Shown: positions 1 to 6,934 of the stretch, one piece after another
Layout: every line of letters begins with the position of its first letter
How positions within the stretch are numbered: the first letter of the stretch is position 1
Assembly (NCBI GenBank): GCA_910585645.1
Contig: CAJUFP010000059.1
Span: 1-29,949, forward strand
DNA length: 29,949 nt
Reading direction: 5' to 3'
DNA from: an uncultured Hungatella sp.
Lineage (GTDB): Bacteria > Bacillota > Clostridia > Lachnospirales > Lachnospiraceae
Program-made: the position numbers and the translations under genes
Notes under the pieces: generated by a model
What the model was told of the DNA's origin: nothing
The model's input: only the letters and a program-made list of their open reading frames with translations
Databases searched by the model: none

Positions 1-234
1 GTCTCATCTCCATGGCATAAATTCACCCGCCCGGCACACAGCCTCCCTTCCCTCTCTGGCAAAAGCAGGATTCGCTGGCCTAGATTTGCTTACTTAAGGT
101 GTTTCTGATATGGGACTCTGTTTCAACTCTGTAGCCAAAAGACTAGACAATGGCTGCATTGGCTGCCGTATTTTGCTCATATCAAAGGACTGTGTTTATC
201 AAACAAGCTATGTAAGTCCCCATTTGCATATATG
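1..234. other. Left-edge stretch without a recognised gene
   Basis: No convincing coding region, RNA gene or strong terminator hairpin could be identified here. The stretch lies downstream of the efflux permease gene on the minus strand and ends where a dispersed repeat copy begins. It may hold the 3' untranslated region of the efflux operon or the edge of a gene outside the window. Confidence 0.4.
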
Positions 235-286
235 AACCCGGACAGCACACAGATTCTCTTGGGCCCACGACACCTTCGCCCGCCCC
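235..286 (+). repeat. Dispersed intergenic repeat, copy A
   Basis: The copy begins AACCCGGACAG and later carries CACGACACC followed by a C-rich CGCCC end, the same order of blocks as the copies at 6649 and 29892 (the last inverted). It is the most diverged of the three full-length copies in its middle. It overlaps the stop codon of the minus-strand permease gene, so it forms the start of that operon's 3' untranslated region. Confidence 0.6.
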
Positions 287-1503
287 TACTCATACCTCAA
301 CGCATCGATCGGATCCGCCTTGGCCGCCTTGGAGGCCGGATACAACCCAAAAAATATCCCCACCACCGCGGAAAACGACACCGCCAATATCACCACCCCC
401 GGCTTGATCACAACCTTGATCCCAAAGGCCATGCCCAAGATCGACACCAAACCAACCCCGATGGTGATCCCGATGATCCCCCCGCAGGCGGACAAGATCG
501 CCGACTCCGTCAAAAACTGCACCAAAATATCCCGGGTCTTAGCCCCCAGGGACTTCCTGATCCCGATCTCCCTGGTCCGCTCCGTCACGGACACCAGCAT
601 AATATTCATGATACCGATCCCCCCGACCAACAGAGAAATCGCCGCGATCCCCCCGACAGCCGCCGACAATCCGCCCATCATCGTGTCCACGGAGTTCATC
701 TCCTCCATAGCCGTATTCAGGCGCATATCCCCCGGCTCTCTTCCTTTATAATTAGCCACATAGGCGAGCAGCTGATTAAAAAACTCGTCCAGGTTCACAT
801 CCTCCTTTGCGTACACATGGAGGTAATAAAAATAATCATTGGGCCAGGTCAAAAGGGTGTATGGCACAAACGCCGCCCCCCGGTCCGATTGTCCGCCCAT
901 CATCAGCTTCTGGAAGGCGCTCACTTCCTTTTTGTAGACTCCTACCACGGTAAACTCATCCACATTTCCGTAGAGGCTGGTGCGGAACGTCCTGCCCACC
1001 ACATTCTCTTCCCCATACAGAAGCTTGGCGCTGTCCACATCCATGACCACATTCTTCTTCCTGGCCAGAATATCTCCCTCATTGAGATACCGCCCGTAAA
1101 CCATGTCCACCGGCTGCACGTCAATATAATTATAGTCAATGCCTGTGAAATCAAAATTCACCTTCACATCCCCATCCCCGATGATCGCCTCCCCGCTGGT
1201 GGCCGCGTTACTGTCAATGTAAGCGATCTGGTCCTCAAACACATCCTTCACCCGTTCCAGCTCATCCAGAGTAAAATAATCGGTCTGCCGCACATCATCC
1301 ACCCAGTACCCGATGGCCACATAGGCCTGGGTCACTCCCACATCCTTGTACAGATCCGCAAACAAGCTCCGCATGGTATCCCCGATGGACACGATGGAGA
1401 TCACGGACCCAATACCGATAATGATGCCCAGCATGGTCAAAAACGACCGCATCTTGTTCACCCGGATAGCGGAAAACGCCATACTCATATTTTCAAGAAG
1501 CAC
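286..1503 (-). CDS. ABC transporter permease, MacB/FtsX family (YknZ-like)
   Basis: Membrane subunit of an ABC exporter. The 405-residue protein has one N-terminal transmembrane segment (about 21-41), a large extracytoplasmic domain (about 45-280) and three C-terminal segments (about 282-306, 331-358 and 368-390). It carries the typical FtsX-domain signature TREIGIRKSLGA and ends PASKAAKADPIDALRYE, as MacB permeases do. The start is GTG: the G of the upstream ATPase stop (TAGTG) is shared, and GGAGG lies at good spacing. This tight overlap implies translational coupling. In Firmicutes this architecture with a separate ATPase matches YknXYZ-type systems that export or protect against antimicrobial peptides; the substrate here is unknown. 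Family assignment is sure, function is inferred. Confidence 0.93.
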   Translation of the reverse strand: MLLENMSMAFSAIRVNKMRSFLTMLGIIIGIGSVISIVSIGDTMRSLFADLYKDVGVTQAYVAIGYWVDDVRQTDYFTLDELERVKDVFEDQIAYIDSNAATSGEAIIGDGDVKVNFDFTGIDYNYIDVQPVDMVYGRYLNEGDILARKKNVVMDVDSAKLLYGEENVVGRTFRTSLYGNVDEFTVVGVYKKEVSAFQKLMMGGQSDRGAAFVPYTLLTWPNDYFYYLHVYAKEDVNLDEFFNQLLAYVANYKGREPGDMRLNTAMEEMNSVDTMMGGLSAAVGGIAAISLLVGGIGIMNIMLVSVTERTREIGIRKSLGAKTRDILVQFLTESAILSACGGIIGITIGVGLVSILGMAFGIKVVIKPGVVILAVSFSAVVGIFFGLYPASKAAKADPIDALRYE

Positions 1504-2201
1504 TACGCTCCCTCCCCTCTTCTCCTGTCGCTGATGATCACCCCGTCCTGAAACCGGATGATCCTGTCCGTAAATTCCGCGATGTTCTCCTCATGGGTAA
1601 CCACCACCACTGTGGCTCCCTCCTTGTGAAGTTCCGAAAACAGCCCCATGATCTCCTCGGACGCCGCCGTGTCCAGGTTGCCCGTAGGCTCGTCAGCCAG
1701 GATTAACGGCGGCTCATTGGCCAAAGCCCTGGCAATGGCCACCCTCTGCCTCTGCCCGCCGGACATCTCGTTGGGCATGTGCTCCGCCCTGGCAAGAAGC
1801 CCTACCCGGTCCAAAAGCTTTAGCGCCCTCTCCCGCCTGGCCTTCTTGCCCACCTTGGCGTAGGTCATAGGCAGTTCCACATTTTTAAGGGCCGATGTCC
1901 TGGAGATCAGATTAAACGACTGAAACACAAACCCGATCTTCTTATTCCGGATCTCCGACAGTTCATTGGAAGACATAGAAGCCACGTCAATGCCGTCCAG
2001 ATAATAATGCCCCATGGACGGACGGTCCAGACATCCCAAAATATTCATAAGCGTAGACTTGCCTGACCCGGATTTCCCCATGATCGCCACAAATTCCCCC
2101 CGATGTATGGTCATGTTGATCCTTTTCAGGCCCAGAACCTTGATCGCCCCTGTATCATAGATCTTCACCAGATCCTTTAACCGAATCAGTTCCTCTGCCA
2201 T
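1503..2201 (-). CDS. ABC transporter ATP-binding protein (MacB/LolD/YknY type)
   Basis: Cytoplasmic ATPase that powers the adjacent permease. In its 232 residues the Walker A motif GKSGSGKST is at 42-50, the Q-loop glutamine at 94, the signature MSGGQ (usual LSGGQ) at 146-150, Walker B LILADE at 166-171 and the H-loop histidine at 203. The Walker B is followed by the PTGNLD typical of the LolD/MacB/FtsE branch. Length is normal and all catalytic residues are present. The start has AGGAGG six bases upstream. It lies 10 bp after the adaptor gene and overlaps the permease gene by one base, so the three form one operon. Confidence 0.96.
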   Translation of the reverse strand: MAEELIRLKDLVKIYDTGAIKVLGLKRINMTIHRGEFVAIMGKSGSGKSTLMNILGCLDRPSMGHYYLDGIDVASMSSNELSEIRNKKIGFVFQSFNLISRTSALKNVELPMTYAKVGKKARRERALKLLDRVGLLARAEHMPNEMSGGQRQRVAIARALANEPPLILADEPTGNLDTAASEEIMGLFSELHKEGATVVVVTHEENIAEFTDRIIRFQDGVIISDRRRGEGA

Positions 2202-2211
2202 GCTCTACCTC

Positions 2212-3687
2212 CTAAACTCCGGCTCCGTTTTCCGTCACCTTCATGCCTTCCGTCATCATCGGAGTCGGCGCGGCGATAATGCTCATGCCCTCTGTAAAAT
2301 CCTCCTGGTTCACAGGGATCACTTCCATCTGGATATCGCTCTCAACCCCCCGCTCCACGGCGATCCGCTTGATCACGCCCTGGTCCACAGTCAGCACGCA
2401 CAGCCCTTCCTCGGTCTCCAGCACCGCGGAGATCGGCACGATCCACGCATTCTCCGCCTCATTCAGGATGATCTTCGCCCTGGCCGTGATCCCCGCGATC
2501 AGCTTATTATTGTCCTCCGTGATCTGAATGGTCGTCGGGATGACCCGCTCCGTGGAACCGCCGCCCTTCTCCTCGCCTGTAGGCGAAATGGCCGCCACCT
2601 GCCCCAGAACCGTCTCCCCATTCAGAATGTCCGCGGAGATAACCGCCTCCTGTCCCACCTGGATCTGTCCGATGGAGTATTCGCTGACACTGACCTTCAT
2701 CTCCAGATTCTCCAGATTCTCAATGATAAACATAGGCTTGTCGTCCTCGATCTTATCCGCAAAACGTCCCACCTTGGCATTGACCCTGACCACGGTGCCG
2801 GAAATAGGCGCCGTGACTTGGGTATCGCTTAACTGCTCTCTCTTCTTCTCCAGCTCAAACTCCGCGTTCTTGATCTGAAGGGAATAGGACTCATTGGCCA
2901 CCGGCTTTCCGTCCTGGAGCGTAAAGGTCTTTGTCTCCCTCTCCGCGTCTCGAAGCCTGTTCTGAGCTACCTCCCACTCCTGCCTGGACACGCTGCCAGC
3001 CTGATAGAGAACGCTTATCCTGTCAAAATCCCGCTGGGCCGCGTCCCTCTCCTGCACAGCCTTTGCATACCCGTTCTCCGCCAAAATCTGCTGCTCATTA
3101 TATGTAGAAACCGCCAGATCATAGGCATTCTGGGCCATATCCAGCTCCTTTTTCACATCGCTGTCATCGATCAGAGCCAGAAGCTGCCCTTCCTCTACAT
3201 GGTCCCCCTCCTTCACCTGGATATCCGTAACCTCCGCGTGAAGACTGGACACCACATCCACGCTGTCCGTGCCGCTGACAGGCCCGCTTATGGTCAATTC
3301 CTGCTGGATCATCCCCTTTGTCAGAGGCGTGGTGCTCACCATCAGCCCCGGATCCTTCTTCCCGCCGCAGGCCTTAAACACCACCACCACAGCCGCCACG
3401 GCAATGACAGCCCCGATGACCTTCTTCTTTTTGCTCCAGGGCTTTCTCGGCCCCTTCTCCCTCTTTGGCCTCTTTCCCTTTTTCTTCTTTTTCCCCCTCT
3501 TATCCGCCGGCTCCTCTTTCATCAGTTCCGCCAATTCCGCCTCAAACTGCTCCTCCTCCCGGGAAAGCCGCTCATCCTCCTCCATCAGCTTTTTCTCATC
3601 CTCAGTCATCACTTCCCCTGCCTTTTTCTCTTCCTGCGCCATATATTCCTCTCTCCCCTCGGTCTCCCAAGTTCTGTTCTCGTCCAT
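2212..3687 (-). CDS. HlyD/MacA-family efflux adaptor protein (YknX-like)
   Basis: Membrane-fusion or adaptor subunit of the exporter. The 491-residue protein has a very charged cytoplasmic N-terminus: acidic at about 1-60, then lysine/arginine rich at 61-88. One transmembrane anchor follows (about 89-105), then the first half of a biotinyl-lipoyl domain (about 130-170), a long coiled-coil hairpin (about 175-285), the second lipoyl half with TAPISGTVVRV, and beta-barrel and membrane-proximal domains to the end. The start ATG has GGGGG six bases upstream. It is first in the operon, directly behind the promoter and palindromic operator at 3778-3826. MacA and YknX usually have only a short cytoplasmic tail, so the roughly 88-residue N-terminal extension is unusual. 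Confidence 0.92.
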   Translation of the reverse strand: MDENRTWETEGREEYMAQEEKKAGEVMTEDEKKLMEEDERLSREEEQFEAELAELMKEEPADKRGKKKKKGKRPKREKGPRKPWSKKKKVIGAVIAVAAVVVVFKACGGKKDPGLMVSTTPLTKGMIQQELTISGPVSGTDSVDVVSSLHAEVTDIQVKEGDHVEEGQLLALIDDSDVKKELDMAQNAYDLAVSTYNEQQILAENGYAKAVQERDAAQRDFDRISVLYQAGSVSRQEWEVAQNRLRDAERETKTFTLQDGKPVANESYSLQIKNAEFELEKKREQLSDTQVTAPISGTVVRVNAKVGRFADKIEDDKPMFIIENLENLEMKVSVSEYSIGQIQVGQEAVISADILNGETVLGQVAAISPTGEEKGGGSTERVIPTTIQITEDNNKLIAGITARAKIILNEAENAWIVPISAVLETEEGLCVLTVDQGVIKRIAVERGVESDIQMEVIPVNQEDFTEGMSIIAAPTPMMTEGMKVTENGAGV

Positions 3688-3777
3688 CTTAATCCCCCTT
3701 TACACCGTAATCGCGTATCTTCACCTAACTATAACGAACAACCCTTTTCATTATCTTCAAAAAAATGAAAAAATGTG

Positions 3778-3798
3778 TGTATTAACTGTACTAATACA
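3778..3798. promoter_or_regulatory. Palindromic operator at the efflux operon promoter
   Basis: A perfect inverted repeat of the form TGTATTA-N7-TAATACA. It begins inside the -10 hexamer of the efflux promoter and covers the expected transcription start, a position suited to repression. The half-sites resemble operators of YtrA-type GntR regulators, which often control ABC exporters, but no such regulator gene lies in this window. The palindrome is seen directly; the regulator family is inferred. Confidence 0.6.
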
Positions 3799-3826
3799 GT
3801 CTACCTCATTCCACCAGATTTCGCAA
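3798..3826 (-). promoter_or_regulatory. Sigma-A type promoter of the efflux operon
   Basis: On the minus strand TTGCGA (-35) is followed after 17 bp by TAGACT (-10). The expected start falls in the adjoining palindrome, about 100 bp ahead of the adaptor gene start. Confidence 0.6.
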
Positions 3827-3875
3827 GCACTTTTTAACGAAATTTAACAACCGAAATGCAACAACCCCAAAAAGA

Positions 3876-3899
3876 AAAAGCCGGCTCTCCCCGACTTTT
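3876..3899 (-). terminator. Hairpin terminator after the cysE-cupin operon
   Basis: A nine-pair stem with one mismatch (AAAAGCCGG against CCGACTTTT) and a six-base loop. On the minus strand it is followed by a T-rich run (TTTTTCTTTTT, beginning in the stem). It lies about 110 bp beyond the cupin stop codon. The symmetrical A/T ends could let it work on both strands. Confidence 0.6.
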
Positions 3900-3951
3900 C
3901 TAAATTCACGCTCAATATGCTAATTTTAGGCTTTATTGTTGAGTGGACAAA

Positions 3952-3972
3952 GGGCGAGGGTTTCGTGATGCC
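3952..3972 (-). repeat. Dispersed intergenic repeat, degenerate copy C
   Basis: The core GGGCGAGGG followed by TCGTGATGCC closely matches the corresponding part of the copy at the right end of the window, in the same orientation. The similarity fades beyond this core. It sits between the cupin stop codon and the hairpin at 3876-3899. Confidence 0.4.
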
Positions 3973-4011
3973 TTCTCCAGTCCCCCAAAACAGCATCCCC
4001 CACTCCCCTTC

Positions 4012-4347
4012 TTAATCTACAAAATCCTCCCGCATAGGGCTGAAAATATCCAGCAATACCCCATCCTCCAGGCAAACGCACCCATGCTCCACACCGTCGG
4101 TCTTAAGCATGGTATCCCCTGCCCTCACAACCTTCTTCTCCCCGTCAATCTCAAATTCAAACTCTCCGCTGACCACATACGTGATCTGCGTGTGGGGGTG
4201 ATGGTGGAGGGAACCTACAGCCCCTTTCCGAAATGTGTTCTCCACGCACATCACATCTTTCCCGTAAGCCAAAACCCGGCGCACCACGCCCTCCGCCACG
4301 ATCTTAGGCGTTGTCTTGTCATAAAATACCCATCTCTCATCCAACAT
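4012..4347 (-). CDS. Small cupin protein, KdgF-like
   Basis: A single-domain cupin of 111 residues. The first cupin motif runs from about 42 to 64, with metal-ligand candidates H48, H50 and Q54 and the following glycine at 61. The second motif is around 78-101, with H88. The pattern HHHPHTQITYVVSG and the ending near FSPMREDF strongly recall KdgF, a cupin that opens unsaturated uronates from pectin or alginate breakdown and also uses glutamine as the third ligand. It starts 13 bp after the serine acetyltransferase stop, so it is probably co-transcribed. No uronate-degradation gene lies nearby, so the KdgF reaction is not supported by context. The cupin fold is sure, the substrate is not. Confidence 0.85.
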   Translation of the reverse strand: MLDERWVFYDKTTPKIVAEGVVRRVLAYGKDVMCVENTFRKGAVGSLHHHPHTQITYVVSGEFEFEIDGEKKVVRAGDTMLKTDGVEHGCVCLEDGVLLDIFSPMREDFVD

Positions 4348-4360
4348 CGTCCCAGCCTCC

Positions 4361-5242
4361 TCAATTATCCTTAATGCTGACTCTCCCGCCTGCCTCCACA
4401 GACCTGGTAATAAACGCGTTACCTCCGATCACCGACCCCCGGCCGATGACCGTCTCACCGCCCAGGATAGACGCTCCGGAATAGATCGTCACATAGTCCT
4501 CAATCGTAGGATGTCTCCTGGTGTGCTTCAATTTCTGTCCCCCGCTTGTGGACAAAGCCCCCAGCGTCACCCCCTGATACACCTTCACATGCTCCCCGAT
4601 CACCGTGGTCTCGCCCACCACGATCCCGGTGCCGTGGTCAATAAAAAAATACTTCCCGATGGTAGCCCCGGGATGGATGTCAATGCCGGTAACGCTGTGG
4701 GCATACTCTGTCATGGTCCTGGGAATCAGAGGAACCGACAAAAGCAGCAGCTCATGGGCAATACGGTACACCGTGATAGCAAGCATCCCCGGATACGACA
4801 AAATGATCTCATCCTTGTTCTCCGCAGCCGGATCCCCGTCAAAAAACGCCTCCAGATCCGTCTCCAGATACTCTCTGATCTGAGGGATCTTTTTTAAAAA
4901 CGCGATGGTGATCTTCCTGGCATTGTTCCGGTTTTCCTCCTCGCCGCAGCTGCCGTACTTGGGGCTGTACTTTAAAACTTTCATGATCTCCTTGCTTAAA
5001 TAGTACATCACATCCTCGATCTGCATGGACAGCTGGCTGGCCGCGTTGTACACCCGGTAAGACTTATCCCTGTAATAGCCTGGAAATAAAATGCGCAGCA
5101 TCTTGTTTACAATGTCAATAATCACATCCTTGTCCGGCTGATTAAAAAAATCCTCCATGCGGTCAATATCCCGGTTGGACTTGTAATCCTCCAGAATATC
5201 CGACACCAGCTCCTGCACTTCCAGCTCCAATGATTTCTCCAT
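4361..5242 (-). CDS. Serine O-acetyltransferase (long EpsC-type)
   Basis: Transfers an acetyl group from acetyl-CoA to L-serine to give O-acetylserine, the precursor for cysteine synthesis. The 293-residue protein has a helical N-terminal half (1-180) and a left-handed beta-helix of hexapeptide repeats (about 184-290). The active-site histidines are visible at H190 (DIHPG) and H203 (DHGTGIVVGET). This is the longer form found in Clostridia and Bacteroidetes rather than the shorter Bacillus CysE. The start has AGGAG about 11 bases upstream, which is long but acceptable. It lies 78 bp after a lipoprotein gene and 13 bp before a cupin gene on the same strand. No cysteine synthase gene is in the window. 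Confidence 0.94.
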   Translation of the reverse strand: MEKSLELEVQELVSDILEDYKSNRDIDRMEDFFNQPDKDVIIDIVNKMLRILFPGYYRDKSYRVYNAASQLSMQIEDVMYYLSKEIMKVLKYSPKYGSCGEEENRNNARKITIAFLKKIPQIREYLETDLEAFFDGDPAAENKDEIILSYPGMLAITVYRIAHELLLLSVPLIPRTMTEYAHSVTGIDIHPGATIGKYFFIDHGTGIVVGETTVIGEHVKVYQGVTLGALSTSGGQKLKHTRRHPTIEDYVTIYSGASILGGETVIGRGSVIGGNAFITRSVEAGGRVSIKDN

Positions 5243-5320
5243 AGCGCCACGATCTCCTCTCCCGGCCAGGCATCCGGCAGCGGATATCCGGTATCCTCCG
5301 TCTGCCCGGCCATACTCATT

Positions 5321-6016
5321 TTATTCTCCAAACAACACGATCCGGTCCACATCTCCCTCGTCGTTCAGCCACACCAGGCAGCGGGAATCCGTGTCAATGT
5401 CCTCCAGACGCACAATGTTCTTTGTCAAAAACGGCTGTACGCTTACATTGCGGGTAAGCGTGTACGTGGTCTCATCCGCCCCGATCAGGGTCTGGCGGCC
5501 CTGAACCTCATCCACCGGCCCCGCCGCGACCACATACTGAGGCGCGTACTGCCCCTCCGGAATATTTACGATCACCGCGTAAGGCGTAGTCTGAGGCGGC
5601 AGAGACATGGTCATAGCCGGCCCCAGATAGGCCTCAAACGTGCCGATCTGCACATCCTTAAGTTCCACCGGGAACCCGTTGACCCCATCCAGAACCAGGG
5701 TGTTCTCCGGATCGATCAGAAGCACCATCTCCCCGATATACCCTGTATCCGAGGTGCTGTCCACAGTGATGGAATCCTCGCCCACCTCCAGGATGGTCCC
5801 CTCCACCTTCACCGGCGCGTCCGATATCGTCTCATCCCCGGCCTCCTCCGACGCGTAATAGCTGGCCTTCTCGCTGTCCGACATAGAGCTGCTCTCCTGC
5901 GCCCCGGCCTCTGTAGAGGCAGCCTCCGTATTAGCGTCCGCCCCCTTGCCGGAACACCCGCCTGCCATCATGGCAGCCGCAATCCCCATTGCCAACATGA
6001 AATATCTTTTTCTCAT
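5321..6016 (-). CDS. Predicted lipoprotein of unknown function
   Basis: A 231-residue exported lipoprotein. A basic start and hydrophobic stretch lead to a lipobox AGGC with the lipidated cysteine at 21. A low-complexity Ala/Glu/Ser/Thr linker follows (about 22-60), then a beta-rich domain (about 70-231) with an OB-like segment opening VEGTILEVGEDSITV. No catalytic motif is recognised. It is first in an operon with the acetyltransferase and cupin genes and has a good promoter at 6059-6087. It would be anchored on the outer face of the cytoplasmic membrane. The lipoprotein call is firm, the role is unknown. Confidence 0.88.
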   Translation of the reverse strand: MRKRYFMLAMGIAAAMMAGGCSGKGADANTEAASTEAGAQESSSMSDSEKASYYASEEAGDETISDAPVKVEGTILEVGEDSITVDSTSDTGYIGEMVLLIDPENTLVLDGVNGFPVELKDVQIGTFEAYLGPAMTMSLPPQTTPYAVIVNIPEGQYAPQYVVAAGPVDEVQGRQTLIGADETTYTLTRNVSVQPFLTKNIVRLEDIDTDSRCLVWLNDEGDVDRIVLFGE

Positions 6017-6058
6017 AATCTTATTCTCCTCTTAACTATAATAATCAAATGCATTGCC

Positions 6059-6087
6059 ATTATATCCCATAGAATCCATAATAACAA
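6059..6087 (-). promoter_or_regulatory. Sigma-A type promoter of the lipoprotein-cysE-cupin operon
   Basis: On the minus strand TTGTTA (-35) is followed after exactly 17 bp by a consensus TATAAT (-10). The expected start lies about 36 bp before the lipoprotein ATG, which has AGAGGAG upstream. Confidence 0.75.
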
Positions 6088-6114
6088 TTAAAGAAACCTG
6101 AATATTTCTTACAA

Positions 6115-6142
6115 ATGTATAGAATCAATGTATAGAATCAAT
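6115..6142. repeat. Two tandem copies of a 13-bp unit at a gene end
   Basis: The unit ATGTATAGAATCA occurs twice in direct succession, with two further matching bases. The left copy contains the stop codon of the unknown gene at 6125-6544. Since 13 is not a multiple of three, the duplication changes the last codons and stop position. Confidence 0.8.
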
Positions 6143-6544
6143 CACCTGTTCCGCCTTTAGAGCCTGCCGGATTATGTACCGGATCTGCTCCGAAATATCC
6201 TCATCCCCCTTGAGAACAAACGGATTCCCGTCCAGAAACGCGTTGGAAAGCTGAAACACATAGTATTCCCCGCCTTTTTGCTGGCTGGCCAGCGCTTCCC
6301 CGTGAAGCCGCATCTCCTGGGTATCCCGCTCCCTTCCGATGGCCAGGTCTGACAAGATCTCCAGGATCATGGCAAAATGCTCCTCATCCCAGGCAGACAA
6401 ATACATGCACTTGCAAAGTCCCTTCGTAAAAAACGGATACGTTCCATAACAGTCCACCAGTTCCTTAAAACGGGTCTTATGCCCCGAACTCACAAAAAGC
6501 CCCATCTCATCCAATGCAGACAAATACTGTTCGCTTTTACTCAT
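6125..6544 (-). CDS. Unknown 139-residue protein
   Basis: I do not recognise this family. The protein looks mainly helical and soluble, with no signal peptide or membrane segment and several cysteines around 32-46 (DCYG and GLCKCMY). The start has AGGAGGGT directly upstream, a strong ribosome binding site. A possible promoter lies at 6590-6618. The gene is followed on the same strand by the lipoprotein operon, which has its own promoter, so it is probably a separate unit. The stop codon lies inside a 13-bp tandem duplication. It is treated as real because of the ribosome binding site, its length and the lack of a competing gene. Confidence 0.8.
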   Translation of the reverse strand: MSKSEQYLSALDEMGLFVSSGHKTRFKELVDCYGTYPFFTKGLCKCMYLSAWDEEHFAMILEILSDLAIGRERDTQEMRLHGEALASQQKGGEYYVFQLSNAFLDGNPFVLKGDEDISEQIRYIIRQALKAEQVIDSIH

Positions 6545-6589
6545 ATACCCTCCTGCCCTGTGTATGCTCCTTGACGCCGTATTTTTCCT

Positions 6590-6618
6590 ATTCTAACACA
6601 AATCTCCCCTGTTTTCCA
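6590..6618 (-). promoter_or_regulatory. Possible promoter of the unknown 139-residue gene
   Basis: On the minus strand TGGAAA is followed after 17 bp by TAGAAT. The -10 fits well, the -35 only partly. It lies about 45 bp before the start codon. Confidence 0.4.
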
Positions 6619-6648
6619 CCTCTTTCTCGTTTTCAGCATCCGTACCCT

Positions 6649-6703
6649 AACCCGGACAGGACCATCCTTCCCTTCTCTGACTGGCCTCACGACACCCCCG
6701 CCT
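6649..6703 (+). repeat. Dispersed intergenic repeat, copy B
   Basis: It begins AACCCGGACAGGACC, continues with TTCTCTGACTGGC and ends with TCACGACACCCC and CGCC. These blocks match the reverse complement of the window's right end almost base for base and also occur, more diverged, at 235-286. The copy lies between two divergent genes, upstream of both. Confidence 0.75.
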
Positions 6704-6826
6704 CTTTGCTCAAAAAATCATTCTTAAGCCCCTAATTAAAAAGTTACTGCTCACCAACAGCATCGACCCCTCCGGAATACCCGCGAACAGTAATCCTTTT
6801 GTTATATAATTCCTCACAATTACCCG

Positions 6827-6855
6827 CTGACAAAATTCCCTTTTTGCGCTATAGT
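6827..6855 (+). promoter_or_regulatory. Sigma-A type promoter of the aminopeptidase C gene
   Basis: CTGACA (-35) is followed after 17 bp by TATAGT (-10). The expected start is about 70 bp before the ATG at 6935. Confidence 0.65.
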
Positions 6856-6934
6856 ATAGGGAGTGTTCTTTCAGACGCCAGGCCTGATGGTCCGGCACCT
6901 AACTATCACAATACTACACAGGAGGTTTTATCCA

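Noticed and set aside
1..234. Possible small RNA or riboswitch at the left edge
   Set aside because: Only short, weak inverted repeats such as the GGCTGC/GGCTGCC pair were seen, without a consistent fold or terminator.
232..1551. Long plus-strand open frame of 439 codons
   Set aside because: It lies antisense to the FtsX-type permease and the end of the ATPase, whose motifs are clear. Its translation is low-complexity in His, Pro, Asp and Arg, as expected of a shadow frame in GC-rich DNA.
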